Below are positions 15,613 through 24,426 of a stretch of 39,195 nucleotides of DNA, piece after piece. Where the stretch lies: the NCBI GenBank assembly GCA_002011735.1, contig MTOQ01000073.1, forward strand, positions 1 to 39,195. Reading direction: 5' to 3'. How positions within the stretch are numbered: position 1 is the first letter of the stretch; each line of letters begins with the position of its first letter. The stretch is from Nitrospirae bacterium JdFR-81. GTDB lineage: Bacteria > Nitrospirota > Thermodesulfovibrionia > UBA6902. Below the pieces are notes generated by a model that saw nothing but the letters and a program-made list of their open reading frames with translations, was not told where the DNA came from and did not search any database. Position numbers and translations under genes: made by a program.

Positions 15613-16717
15613 CTGCGGAGGCTATACCTCCCTCTCTCCTCTGAACCTCCTCAAGCCCTAACTCTGCCTCTCCTGCCTTTATCTTCTCATACTCAGACTC
15701 GCTGATTATCTTGATATCCCAACCTGTGAGCTTCATGGCAAGCCTCACATTCTGTCCCTTCTTGCCTATGGCTATTGATAACTGGTCGTCACTGACAACC
15801 ACCAAGGCGGTCTTCTCCTCCTCGTTTATACCAATGCTGTCGACCATGGCAGGGCTCAGTGCCTTTGCTATCAACATCCTTGGATCATCCGTCCAGGGGA
15901 TTATATCGATCCTCTCGCCCTTCAGCTCCCTCACGATGGATTGGACGCGCGTGCCCTTCATCCCAACACACGCACCAACAGGGTCAACGGCATCATTGTT
16001 GGATATCACCGTCAGCTTTGTCCTGTCACCTGCCTCCCTGACGATGTCCTTTATAACGACTATACCCTCATAGACCTCGGGTATCTCCATCTTGAAGAGC
16101 TCTATAACAAAGTTTGGATGTGTCCTTGACAGCAGTATTACAGGCCCCTTGGGCGTGATCTTGACCTCCTCTATATATGCCCTGATGGTCTCCCCCCGCT
16201 TCAGGCTCTCGTTAGGAAGGGTGGACTTTATCGGCAGAGTTGCCTCGGCCCTTCCAACCGCAACATAGTATGCGCCCCTCTCCTTCCGTATCACAACGCC
16301 ACTGACGATCTGTCCTGTCTTGTCCTTGAATTCCTCGTATATGGCCCCCTTCTCTGCCTCCCTCACCCTCTGGAACAGGACCTGTTTTGCTGTCTGGGCC
16401 GCTATCCTCCCAAAACCCTCAAGGGAGACCGGCACCTCTATGGTATCATCCACATTCTTCGATGGATCGATCATCCTTGCCTCATCGAGTGATATCTCGA
16501 CCTCTGGCTCCTTCACCTCACTGACCACCTTCTTCAACGCCTTTATGGATATCTCCCCTGTCTCGGGATCCACCTTTATATTTATCTCAGGCTCAAGCCC
16601 GTATTTCTTTCTAACGGCTGACAGAAGGGCCGACTCAAGGGTACCGATGAGTGTATCCTTCGGTATACCCCTCTCCCTGACTATCTGCTCAATCAATCGT
16701 ATGAGTTCCCTCTTCAC
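15596..16717 (-). CDS. nusA: Transcription termination/antitermination factor NusA
   Basis: NusA binds RNA polymerase and nascent RNA, promoting pausing and intrinsic termination and taking part in antitermination. The 373-aa form has the N-terminal RNAP-binding domain, an S1 domain (about 130-200, GQIVSGVVIRKERGAYYVAVGRAEATLP) and two KH domains (DPVGACVGMKGTRVQSIVREL; IAIGKKGQNVRLAMKLTGW). It lacks the C-terminal acidic repeats of the E. coli protein, as in many bacteria. The start is GTG at 16717, with GGAGGTG inside the end of rimP. It sits one nucleotide after rimP, the conserved order. Confidence 0.97.
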   Translation of the reverse strand: MKRELIRLIEQIVRERGIPKDTLIGTLESALLSAVRKKYGLEPEINIKVDPETGEISIKALKKVVSEVKEPEVEISLDEARMIDPSKNVDDTIEVPVSLEGFGRIAAQTAKQVLFQRVREAEKGAIYEEFKDKTGQIVSGVVIRKERGAYYVAVGRAEATLPIKSTLPNESLKRGETIRAYIEEVKITPKGPVILLSRTHPNFVIELFKMEIPEVYEGIVVIKDIVREAGDRTKLTVISNNDAVDPVGACVGMKGTRVQSIVRELKGERIDIIPWTDDPRMLIAKALSPAMVDSIGINEEEKTALVVVSDDQLSIAIGKKGQNVRLAMKLTGWDIKIISESEYEKIKAGEAELGLEEVQRREGGIASADEQAE

Positions 16718-16718
16718 C

Positions 16719-17183
16719 TTATATGTTCACCTCCAGTCTCGCCCTTGAGATGATACTGTATGGGATGGCTACCCTCTTGCCACCATCCATCAGCAGGACG
16801 ACCTCTTCATCTCCTGCCGTCTCGATATCACCCACAAAGAATGTCTGATTCTGAAGCGGGGCCTTTGTAATGATCCTTGCAGTCCTGCCAGAGAACCTCT
16901 TGAAATCATCGGGATTCCTGAGGGGCCTGTCAAGACCAGGTGATGACACCTCCAGCACATAGGAGGACGGTATGGGGTCTTCGACATCCAGGATTGCCTC
17001 AATCTCCCTGCTCACATATTCACAATCATCCACCGTCACCCCGCCCTCCTTATCGATGAATATCCTCACGAGCAGTCTGCCCCGCATCTTGGAGACCTCA
17101 ACATAGTCCAGCTCTACACCAAGGGAGGAGACAACAGGCTCGATCATCTCCCTCACCCTTCTCTCAAGCTCCCTTGTATCCAT
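16719..17183 (-). CDS. rimP: Ribosome maturation factor RimP
   Basis: RimP assists late 30S ribosomal subunit assembly. The 154-aa protein shows the family pattern: MIEPVVSSLGVELDYVEV, RIFIDKEGGVTVDDCEYVSREIEAILD, and SYVLEVSSPGLDRPLRNPDDF. The ORF track extends upstream through the leader terminator, but ATG 17183 is preceded by GGTGA at 4 nt and begins the conserved region, so the extension is rejected. It heads the rimP-nusA-recG run. Confidence 0.96.
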   Translation of the reverse strand: MDTRELERRVREMIEPVVSSLGVELDYVEVSKMRGRLLVRIFIDKEGGVTVDDCEYVSREIEAILDVEDPIPSSYVLEVSSPGLDRPLRNPDDFKRFSGRTARIITKAPLQNQTFFVGDIETAGDEEVVLLMDGGKRVAIPYSIISRARLEVNI

Positions 17184-17189
17184 AGTATC

Positions 17190-17225
17190 ACCAATAAAAA
17201 CAAAAGAGTGGGAAAGGCCCACTCT
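17190..17225 (-). terminator. Intrinsic terminator in the rimP-nusA leader
   Basis: AGAGTGGG and CCCACTCT (17225-17205) form a perfect 8-bp stem with a 5-nt loop. On the - strand it is followed by TTTTGTTTTTATT. The T-tract ends right at the rimP ribosome binding site, 10 nt before its start codon. No gene ends upstream on this strand (rlmN diverges), so this fits an attenuator rather than a gene-end terminator. Confidence 0.7.
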
Positions 17226-17303
17226 GTCTAATAAAAGAATAAAGAAAACTAATATAAAATAACATTTTTTTAATAAAAAAACAAGTTTTGGAGGGTGTTT
17301 TTG

Positions 17304-17309
17304 TAAAAT
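17304..17309 (+). promoter_or_regulatory. -10-like TAAAAT just before rlmN
   Basis: TGTAAAAT ends exactly 6 nt before ATG 17316, the same spacing as at the kinase-like gene (7512-7517). GGAGGG (17290-17295) is 20 nt from the ATG, too far for a normal ribosome binding site, and an in-frame TAA blocks upstream starts. Confidence 0.35.
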
Positions 17310-17315
17310 ACTAAC

Positions 17316-18350
17316 ATGAGGGTGAATATAAAACAATTGAGAGAGGCGGAGCTCGTCCGATTTGTTGAGGGGCTGGGGCAGGAACCGTACAGGGCACGGC
17401 AGATCATCAACTGGTTGTATAAAAGATATGCATCAAGCTTTGATGAGATGACCGACCTCTCAAAGGAACTCCGTGAGGAATTAAATAGAAAGGCTTTCAT
17501 ACCTGAGCTGAGGCCCCTCAAGAGCCTCACATCAAGGGATGGGACAAAGAAGTTCCTCTTTGAACTGGACGACGGCGAGACCATCGAGAGCGTCTTGATC
17601 CCTGAAGGAGACAGGAACACCCTGTGCATCTCCTCACAGGTTGGTTGCAGGAGGGCGTGCAGATTCTGTATCACGGGGAGACTCGGTCTGAGAAGGGATC
17701 TGAAGGCCTTTGAGATAGTTGACCAGGTAATAGCCGTAAAGAAGTTATTAAGGGGCCTAAGGATCACCAATATCGTGTTCATGGGTATGGGTGAACCACT
17801 GGACAATACCGATGAGGTGATAGAGGCGATCAAGAGGATCACAGGCCCCATGGGGCTCTCAAAGAAGAGGATCACGCTCTCAACGGTGGGCATCATCCCT
17901 GAGATCAGGAGGCTATACAGGGCCGTCCCTGGCATCAACCTCGCAATATCCCTCAATGCCACCACGGACGAGACGAGGAACAGGCTCATGCCTGTAAACA
18001 GGGAATATCCACTGAGGAGGCTGATTGATGTATGCAGATCCCTACCGATTGGGCCAAGGAGGAGGATAACATTTGAATATATCCTGATAGATGGTGTGAA
18101 TGACTCTGATGAAGACGCAAAGAGGCTCCTCAGGCTCCTGAGAGGGATAAGGGCAAAGGTGAACCTCATCCCCTATAACCCCGTCCCGAATCACACATTC
18201 AAGAGGCCGCCTGATGAGAGGATATCTGCATTCCAGAGGATATTGAGGGATGCAGGGATCACCACATTGATCAGGAAGAGCAAGGGGGTGGATATAGAGG
18301 CGGCATGTGGTCAGCTAAGGGCTTCCTATTTAAGAGTAAGGGGAGGATGA
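17316..18350 (+). CDS. rlmN: 23S rRNA (adenine2503-C2)-methyltransferase RlmN
   Basis: This dual-specificity radical SAM enzyme methylates C2 of A2503 in 23S rRNA and A37 of some tRNAs. The 344-aa protein has the radical-SAM cluster motif CRRACRFC in CISSQVGCRRACRFCITGRLGL. It also has VFMGMGEPLDN, TLSTVGIIPEI, and the C-terminal catalytic cysteine in EAACGQL. An N-terminal LREAELVRFVEGLGQEPYRARQIINWLYKR region is typical. It diverges from rimP and its last 21 nt overlap the 3' end of cheB on the other strand. Confidence 0.97.
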   Translation: MRVNIKQLREAELVRFVEGLGQEPYRARQIINWLYKRYASSFDEMTDLSKELREELNRKAFIPELRPLKSLTSRDGTKKFLFELDDGETIESVLIPEGDRNTLCISSQVGCRRACRFCITGRLGLRRDLKAFEIVDQVIAVKKLLRGLRITNIVFMGMGEPLDNTDEVIEAIKRITGPMGLSKKRITLSTVGIIPEIRRLYRAVPGINLAISLNATTDETRNRLMPVNREYPLRRLIDVCRSLPIGPRRRITFEYILIDGVNDSDEDAKRLLRLLRGIRAKVNLIPYNPVPNHTFKRPPDERISAFQRILRDAGITTLIRKSKGVDIEAACGQLRASYLRVRGG

Positions 18351-19400
18351 TGATGTGTTTTTTATAATCTCAAATGGGATCTCTTCAAGCGGGAGGACCT
18401 TCTCGACAACGCCTGAGGATATCGCCTCGTTCGCCATCCCGTAGACAATGGCACTCTTTTCAGACTCCACCAGGGTCAGGCCGTTCCTATCCCTTATGGC
18501 CTTCATGCCGGCAACTCCATCCCTGCCCATCCCTGTCAGTATTATACCCATGACCCTTTCTCCGTATATATCCGAGGCAGACTGCATCATCATATCAATG
18601 GATGGCACATACCTGTCTCCTGGAGATGCCTTTATCGTCCTGACGCACACCTTATTGCCCAGCCTCTTCAAGAGGAGGTGATGTCCACCAGGGCAGATAA
18701 GCACCTCGCCCCTGTTGAGTGGCTCACCGTCCCTCGCCTCCCTCACCTTGAGAAGGCTCACACTGTCCATCCTCTCGGCAAAGTATCGTGTAAAGCCCTC
18801 GGGCATATGCTGGCTTATCAGGACAGTAGCATGAAGGTCTGATGGAAGACGCGATAGTATAGACTGGATGGCCGTCGGGCCCCCTGTGGATGCACCAATG
18901 GCTATCACCTCCACCTTCCTCCTTGTAACAGGAACCGCCTTCTTCACCACCTCTCCCTCCATAAGGGAGAGCGTCCTCATAAGATTATCCATCTTGAGGG
19001 ACTTGAGTGCAGCAAACTTCCTCAGCAGGTCCTGCTCGATCATCCTGAGCTCCTCGTTCGCCCTCTTTGTGGGCTTCTCTATAAAGTCTGCTGCACCAAG
19101 CTGTAGGGCCTTGAAGACTGTGTTGTTCCCTCCATGGGCGCTGATGACGATTACAGGCAGGGGCGTGTTCTCCATGATCCACCTGAGGAGCGTAAAACCG
19201 TCCATCCCTGGCATCTCAAGATCAAGGGTCACGATGTCAGGCTTCTTTCTCAGTATCTTGTTCAGCCCGTCCTTGCCATCAAAGGCTATATCTATCTGGC
19301 CCACATCAGGGTCTTTCTGGAGTATAGCCTTTATGGTCTGCCTGCTGAAGGCAGAATCATCTACGATCAATACATTTAATGGTTTCCTCTCCATATCCAT
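18330..19400 (-). CDS. cheB: Chemotaxis protein-glutamate methylesterase CheB
   Basis: CheB removes methyl groups from chemoreceptor glutamates (and deamidates glutamine) for adaptation, and is activated by phosphorylation from CheA. The 356-aa protein has a receiver domain (1-125, phospho-Asp D60 in DIVTLDLEMPGMDG). The catalytic domain carries S171 (GASTGGP), H198 (SQHMPEGFT) and an Asp in GMGRDGVAGM. It is the last gene of the chemosensory operon, 8 nt after cheR. Its 3' end overlaps rlmN on the opposite strand. Confidence 0.96.
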   Translation of the reverse strand: MDMERKPLNVLIVDDSAFSRQTIKAILQKDPDVGQIDIAFDGKDGLNKILRKKPDIVTLDLEMPGMDGFTLLRWIMENTPLPVIVISAHGGNNTVFKALQLGAADFIEKPTKRANEELRMIEQDLLRKFAALKSLKMDNLMRTLSLMEGEVVKKAVPVTRRKVEVIAIGASTGGPTAIQSILSRLPSDLHATVLISQHMPEGFTRYFAERMDSVSLLKVREARDGEPLNRGEVLICPGGHHLLLKRLGNKVCVRTIKASPGDRYVPSIDMMMQSASDIYGERVMGIILTGMGRDGVAGMKAIRDRNGLTLVESEKSAIVYGMANEAISSGVVEKVLPLEEIPFEIIKNTSSSSPYS

Positions 19401-19408
19401 ACACCCTG

Positions 19409-20260
19409 TCAGGCAGGACTCAGAGGCTTCTGATAGACTATGTCGGTCTTTAGATGCCTGAGGCGGAATTTGGTGGTTATATTCATCAGGGATTCAGAGT
19501 GTCCAAGAAAGAGAAAACCACCAGGTCTTAAGACATCGAAGAGATTCTCTGCAACGATCTTCCGCGAATCAGGCCTGAAATACATCAACACATTGCGACA
19601 GAAGATGATGTCCACAGAGCCTATCAACCTCACCTTGTACGAGTCCACGAGATTAAGGAAGCTGAAGTTCACCAGTTGCTTGACCTTATCCTTTATCCTG
19701 TATTCACCATTCTCATTCCTCTCAAAGTATGTGTCTATGAAATACTTGTCCGTGCATCTGAAGGAGTTGTCTTTGTACACCCCTTTCCTTGCCGCACTCA
19801 ATACCCTCTGGCTTATATCGCTGCCGATGATGTTGATGTCCCAGCTCACGAAGTCATCATCCTCAAGCAGGCACATCGCAATGGTATAGGGCTCCTCCCC
19901 TGTAGAGCAGCCAGCAGACCAGATACTTATCCTCCTCTCCTCCCTGTTCCTTTCCTTCAGTTCAGGCAGGACCTCGTTCCGGAAGGCATCGATCTGTGTC
20001 CCCCCCCTGAAGAAGTATGTCTCGTTCACGGTCAATATATCTATTATGGTCTGTAGCTCCTCCTCCCTGTTCCTGTCATACTTCAGGAGACGATAATACT
20101 CCCTGAAATCCTTCATCCTGTGGATATACAGGCGATTGGTCAGCCTGAGCTGAACGATAAACTTCAGCCTGTCATCAAAGAATATCCCACAGTATTCTGC
20201 TATAAGGTCCCTTATCAGTCTGAACTCTTCTGTCGATAAAGGGATAAGGTTATTAACCAT
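19409..20260 (-). CDS. cheR: Chemoreceptor glutamate methyltransferase CheR
   Basis: CheR methylates receptor glutamates with SAM, opposing CheB. The 283-aa protein has the all-helical N-terminal domain, the SAM motif WSAGCSTGEEPYTIAM and IIFCRNVLMYF followed by GGFLFLGHSES. Its start overlaps the end of the HEAT-repeat gene by 8 nt (GATGGTTAA). No CheR-binding pentapeptide was noticed on the two receptors in this operon. Confidence 0.96.
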   Translation of the reverse strand: MVNNLIPLSTEEFRLIRDLIAEYCGIFFDDRLKFIVQLRLTNRLYIHRMKDFREYYRLLKYDRNREEELQTIIDILTVNETYFFRGGTQIDAFRNEVLPELKERNREERRISIWSAGCSTGEEPYTIAMCLLEDDDFVSWDINIIGSDISQRVLSAARKGVYKDNSFRCTDKYFIDTYFERNENGEYRIKDKVKQLVNFSFLNLVDSYKVRLIGSVDIIFCRNVLMYFRPDSRKIVAENLFDVLRPGGFLFLGHSESLMNITTKFRLRHLKTDIVYQKPLSPA

Positions 20261-22250
20261 CTAAATACCTCTTTGCCGTCTCCCTGACCTCTGCATCACT
20301 ATCGGTTAATGAAACCCTTCTTAAAAGCTCCATGTTCTCATCCCTGAATGACCTGCCGATCACATCCACCACCCTCTTTCTCACGCTCCAGCTACTGTCC
20401 TCAAGCAGGGGCTTTAAATAATCAACCACATCGTCATGACCACTGAGGGACTCAACAGCCGTGCTCCTGATCTCAGGGTCAGGGTCCTTCAGGAGTGCAA
20501 GCAGGGCCGTCTTGACCTCCTCGCCCCTGAAGCCTCCGAGTGCCTCAATAGCGGCAAGCCTTATTATACCCGACTCATCCGAGAGGAGCTGGATTAAATG
20601 CCTCACCGCCCTGTTGTCCCCCCTCTCTGCAAGACCCCTTATCGCAGCCTCCCTCACCCATATTTCAGGATCAGACAGCAGGAGCACAAGGGAGTCAACG
20701 ACCCTCTCATCATCTATCCTCCCAAGTGCAAGGGCTGCCGACCTCCTCACCTCCTGTGACTCATCCGTCAATGCATGAAGGAGATATTTTACACTTTCTT
20801 CCCCATTAATTTCTCCTATCGCCTCAACCACAGCAAGCCTGACATCGGGCACGCTGTCCTTGAGCGCAATACCAAGGGGCTCAATGGCCTCCTTCTTCCC
20901 TATCTTCTTCAGCAGTATCGCGGCATTCCTCCGCAGGCTGGGATCATCGTCCGAAAGCCATGCCATCACCTCATCGGTATTCAGACCATCCCTCAATTCT
21001 GACAGCGCAAATATGGCCTCTTTCTGGACATTCTCATATTCATCCTGCAGGAGTGGTATGATGTGCTCCACTGCCTCGATCTTCTTCAGCTTGGATAGTG
21101 CAATAGCGGCACCACCACGGACATGTCCATCAGGATCCCTCAAGAGCCTCAGCAGGGGATCGAAGAAGACCCTGCTTCCTGCCCTTACGGCCACCTCGCA
21201 CAGGACCCTCTTCTGGTATGCATCATCGGAATCAAAGTATGGCAGGAGTAATTCAGGGGACGTCCGTCCCACGAACTCTATCGCCCTGGTAAATACCTCC
21301 CTGTCCTGCTCCTCTATATCAGCAGACATCTCCATGGCCCGTGCTATCGCACCTTCATCCTTGAGCAGGGTAAGGATCAGGATGGCTGCCTTGCGTAGCT
21401 CCTTCTTCTCACTGTCTGCATAGGGACGGAGGAACGCCACTGCATCCCCTCCAAGGGCCTCCTTTACAGGCCTGATTATCAGCTCTTCATCCACGGGCCT
21501 GCGATAATACCTCATTATGGAGAGTATAGTCTGCTCCCGCACACTCCTTGAGTCATCCCTGAGATAGGGGATCACATGCACAAGGGAGTCAGGCCTTCCG
21601 ATCTGACCGAGCGCCTTTATAATGGACTTCCTCAGGGGTTTCTCCTTGAGAAGCGACACAAGCACATCAACCGCCCTATCGTCACCGATCTTGCCCAATG
21701 CCTCGATCGCATGGAACGAAAGCCATATGTTGTCACCCTTAAGCACAGAGAGTAATGTATCCACCACCTCAACGGTCTTCAGGTTGCCAAGGTGCTCAAC
21801 CGCGGCAGCCTGGATGTTCTCGTCCTCATCATGTATTGCCTTCATAAACACGGGAAGGGCCCTTGGATCGCCTGTCACACCGAAGATGTCTATGATGAAC
21901 TTTCTGACATCATGATCGTCGGTCTCAAAGGCCCTTATCAGATGGTCTGTGGCCTCTGCCTCAAGGGCTATAAGGGCCTCTATCGCTGAATTCCTCTGAT
22001 TGGCATTCTCACTATAGAGGGTATTGATAAGTGCCTTTATCACATCCTCCCCCCTTATACCGAGTATCACCTCTATGGCACTCTTCCTGACCCTCCAGTC
22101 TGTATCATTAAATGCATCTATGAGAAGGGGCAGGGATAAGGAGGTATCCTCTATATTAATCAAAGAATAGACAGCCTCTCGTCTCACATCAGGGTCCCTG
22201 TCACTCAATAGCTCCTTTATCCTCTGGATCTCTCTCTCACTACCCCCCAC
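20253..22250 (-). CDS. HEAT-repeat (PBS-lyase type) scaffold protein
   Basis: This 665-aa protein is built almost wholly of about 20 tandem helical repeats of roughly 31 residues. The repeat pattern is 'L...D.....R..A...L..I....A...L...L' (for example SLPLLIDAFNDTDWRVRKSAIEVIL; VDSLVLLLSDPEIWVREAAIRGL). There is no enzymatic motif, signal peptide or membrane segment. HEAT solenoids mediate protein-protein contacts, and a HEAT-like protein (Cpc7) is known from the Myxococcus Che7 cluster. The start is GTG 22250, overlapping the end of cheW by 11 nt; the position between cheW and cheR argues for a role in signalling output or array organisation. Confidence 0.9.
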   Translation of the reverse strand: MGGSEREIQRIKELLSDRDPDVRREAVYSLINIEDTSLSLPLLIDAFNDTDWRVRKSAIEVILGIRGEDVIKALINTLYSENANQRNSAIEALIALEAEATDHLIRAFETDDHDVRKFIIDIFGVTGDPRALPVFMKAIHDEDENIQAAAVEHLGNLKTVEVVDTLLSVLKGDNIWLSFHAIEALGKIGDDRAVDVLVSLLKEKPLRKSIIKALGQIGRPDSLVHVIPYLRDDSRSVREQTILSIMRYYRRPVDEELIIRPVKEALGGDAVAFLRPYADSEKKELRKAAILILTLLKDEGAIARAMEMSADIEEQDREVFTRAIEFVGRTSPELLLPYFDSDDAYQKRVLCEVAVRAGSRVFFDPLLRLLRDPDGHVRGGAAIALSKLKKIEAVEHIIPLLQDEYENVQKEAIFALSELRDGLNTDEVMAWLSDDDPSLRRNAAILLKKIGKKEAIEPLGIALKDSVPDVRLAVVEAIGEINGEESVKYLLHALTDESQEVRRSAALALGRIDDERVVDSLVLLLSDPEIWVREAAIRGLAERGDNRAVRHLIQLLSDESGIIRLAAIEALGGFRGEEVKTALLALLKDPDPEIRSTAVESLSGHDDVVDYLKPLLEDSSWSVRKRVVDVIGRSFRDENMELLRRVSLTDSDAEVRETAKRYLDG

Positions 22251-22746
22251 GGTTCTCTCCCTCCTTTTCTCTGTCTATTTTTGAATCCTTACTTTGTGAC
22301 AACCTATCTGTCATGTCTCCAAGCATCGATATCTCTTCAGGGCTCATGAGCCTCTCAAGATTAAAGATTATAATCAACCTCTCGTCTATCCTTCCAATGC
22401 CCTTAATATACTCGGTCTTGAGGCCCTTAAATATGGATGGTGGCGGAGAGATGTTATCCTCTGTGATGGTCAGTATCTCGATAACAGAGTCCACCAGCAA
22501 CCCCACCTTCCCATTGTGGAGCCTCACTATCAGTATCTTCTCCTTATTCGGTCGTGGATCAACATTGAGCCTCTTTCTCATGTCAATAAGGGGGATGACC
22601 GAACCCCTCAGGTTGAAGACACCACTCACATAGACAGGGACGCCAGGGAAGTGTGTAACCTTCTGTGGTCTTATTATCTCGATGACCCTGTTTATATCTA
22701 TGCCAAACTCTTCACCTGAGATGGTAAATATTATGAATCTACTCAC
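22240..22746 (-). CDS. cheW: CheW-like coupling protein (short)
   Basis: CheW links chemoreceptors to CheA. This 168-aa copy is a single CheW domain (FIIFTISGEEFGIDINRVIEIIRPQ ... VFNLRGSVIPLIDMRKRL) plus a short charged tail. The start is GTG 22746, overlapping the stop of the upstream receptor by 8 nt. It is one of two cheW genes in the operon; each follows or precedes a different receptor, so they may serve separate complexes. Confidence 0.94.
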   Translation of the reverse strand: MSRFIIFTISGEEFGIDINRVIEIIRPQKVTHFPGVPVYVSGVFNLRGSVIPLIDMRKRLNVDPRPNKEKILIVRLHNGKVGLLVDSVIEILTITEDNISPPPSIFKGLKTEYIKGIGRIDERLIIIFNLERLMSPEEISMLGDMTDRLSQSKDSKIDREKEGENRGG

Positions 22747-24421
22747 TCCTGAAGCCTTCCAGTTCGTTCACAAATTCGGTCGTCTCCCTGTATACCCTGT
22801 TAAACGAATTCTTCACCTCTTGGATTGTGTTAATGATCTCACCGCCTATCGCCTCTATATCCTCAATCGAGGATGTAAGCTCTCTATCAATCCTTTCAGG
22901 ACTGACCACCTCCCTGATGTGTTTTATCTTCTCAGATGCGGTCTGCAGGTTCTTGAGCATCATCTGGACGGCCCTGTTCTGCTCCTCGATGCCACGCATC
23001 AGGTTGGATGATATCTCCTTTATTCTTTCGGAATCAGAGATTATCTGCCTTGACCCCTTCTCCTGCATAAATGTTGCCTTTGTCACATCCTCAACCGAAC
23101 TCTTGATCATCTCCATCGAGCTATTTATCTGTGAGATCCCCATCACCTGTTCATGTGTGGCCTTCTGTATGGTAGTCGCAGCGTCTGCCGACAGGCGCGC
23201 ACGGTTTATGACCTCCCTCAAGGCCTCGCCTGTCTTTACCACCAGGTCAGTCCCCTGCTCCACTGCCTTCAGGCTCTCCTCTGAGACACGCAGGGTCGCC
23301 TCTATGTCATCCTGTGTGGACTTTATGATCTCTGTGATCTCCTTGGCAGAGGCCCTCGTCTTGTCTGCAAGGAGCTTGATCTCGTCTGCAACAACGGAGA
23401 ACACCTTCCCCTCCTCCCCCGCCTGTGAGGAGAGTATGGCCGCATTGAGGCTCAGGAGGTTTGTCTTCTTCGTTATATCAGAGATCACCGAGAGTATCTT
23501 CTCTATATCCCTTGACTTCTCTCCAAGCCCCTGAATCATGCTCACATTCTTCCTCACAGAATCAGCTATCTCATCCATCCCATCCATCGCCTCTGCAACG
23601 ATACCCATCCCCTCGGATGCGATGTTACGCACCTCCTTTGTCAGATTGGCCGACTCTGTGGTGCTCCTTTCGATCTCCCTGAAGCTCGCTGTAACCTCAT
23701 CGATTGCAACAGAGGTCTGCTCCACCGAGACAGAGAGGTTCTCCATGTTCTTCGCTATCTCCCTTGCAACCTGTGCTATCTCAATGATCACGGAATGGAT
23801 GTCAGAGGTGGCCTTCAAAAGCTCCCTGGTGTGATCCTCTATCTCATTGCCAGATGATGTTATCTGTGTGAGTGCAGAGACATTATCCTCTGAGATATCT
23901 ATGAGGTCCCTGGTGATATCGAGCAACTCCCTTCTGTAACCATCGGACTTCTTTATCGAATCCTCCAGCCTCTTTATCAATTCATTCTGCCTCTTCACAT
24001 CCTCGCTCAGGGTGTCCACGGGCATACCCGATCTCCTGAGCATCATCGACAGCTGCCTCAGTCCATCTGACTTCTCTGAGAAGATCTGCCTGAGATGGGT
24101 TATAAAGGAGTTTATGGATCGCCTCAGATCCTCTGTCTCAACATAGTCGGTCTCTGCCAGGATGGCCGGCAGTGCCCCACCCCTTACCTCATCCAGTGAA
24201 CGGGTGATCACACCCATGGCATCATCAAACCTCTTCTTATAGAGGTTTGCTATCAAAAGCACCACCAACAGGACAAAAAGCTCGTATGCGACTACAAGGA
24301 ATATCCCCTCTCCATCCCGAAGAGAATATGCAAGCACGATGATCCCCACGGACTGGAGGACGACAAAGGCAAGGGCAATCCTCAGAACCATCTCACGAGT
24401 CAATGACCTTCTCTTCTGCAT
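22739..24421 (-). CDS. Methyl-accepting chemotaxis protein without a periplasmic sensor
   Basis: This 560-aa receptor has two adjacent membrane segments (about 13-32 and 38-60) joined by only a few residues (SLRDGEG), so it has no periplasmic ligand domain. A coiled HAMP-like/linker region follows, then a signalling hairpin with the tip ISDITKKTNLLSLNAAILSSQAGEEGKVFSVVADEIKLLAD. The tip keeps the E/D-rich receptor consensus. It could sense membrane state or an intracellular cue, or act with the neighbouring long receptor. It lies 5 nt after that receptor. Confidence 0.93.
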   Translation of the reverse strand: MQKRRSLTREMVLRIALAFVVLQSVGIIVLAYSLRDGEGIFLVVAYELFVLLVVLLIANLYKKRFDDAMGVITRSLDEVRGGALPAILAETDYVETEDLRRSINSFITHLRQIFSEKSDGLRQLSMMLRRSGMPVDTLSEDVKRQNELIKRLEDSIKKSDGYRRELLDITRDLIDISEDNVSALTQITSSGNEIEDHTRELLKATSDIHSVIIEIAQVAREIAKNMENLSVSVEQTSVAIDEVTASFREIERSTTESANLTKEVRNIASEGMGIVAEAMDGMDEIADSVRKNVSMIQGLGEKSRDIEKILSVISDITKKTNLLSLNAAILSSQAGEEGKVFSVVADEIKLLADKTRASAKEITEIIKSTQDDIEATLRVSEESLKAVEQGTDLVVKTGEALREVINRARLSADAATTIQKATHEQVMGISQINSSMEMIKSSVEDVTKATFMQEKGSRQIISDSERIKEISSNLMRGIEEQNRAVQMMLKNLQTASEKIKHIREVVSPERIDRELTSSIEDIEAIGGEIINTIQEVKNSFNRVYRETTEFVNELEGFRSE

Positions 24422-24426
24422 GGTAT

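Noticed and set aside
17184-17336. N-terminal extension of the rimP ORF in the ORF track
   Set aside because: It is translated from the AT-rich leader and terminator; the conserved RimP start with a ribosome binding site is at 17183.
20253-22250. Repetitive DNA in the HEAT gene as a DNA repeat array or CRISPR
   Set aside because: The repetition is at protein level (about 31 residues, degenerate); there are no identical DNA repeats with spacers.
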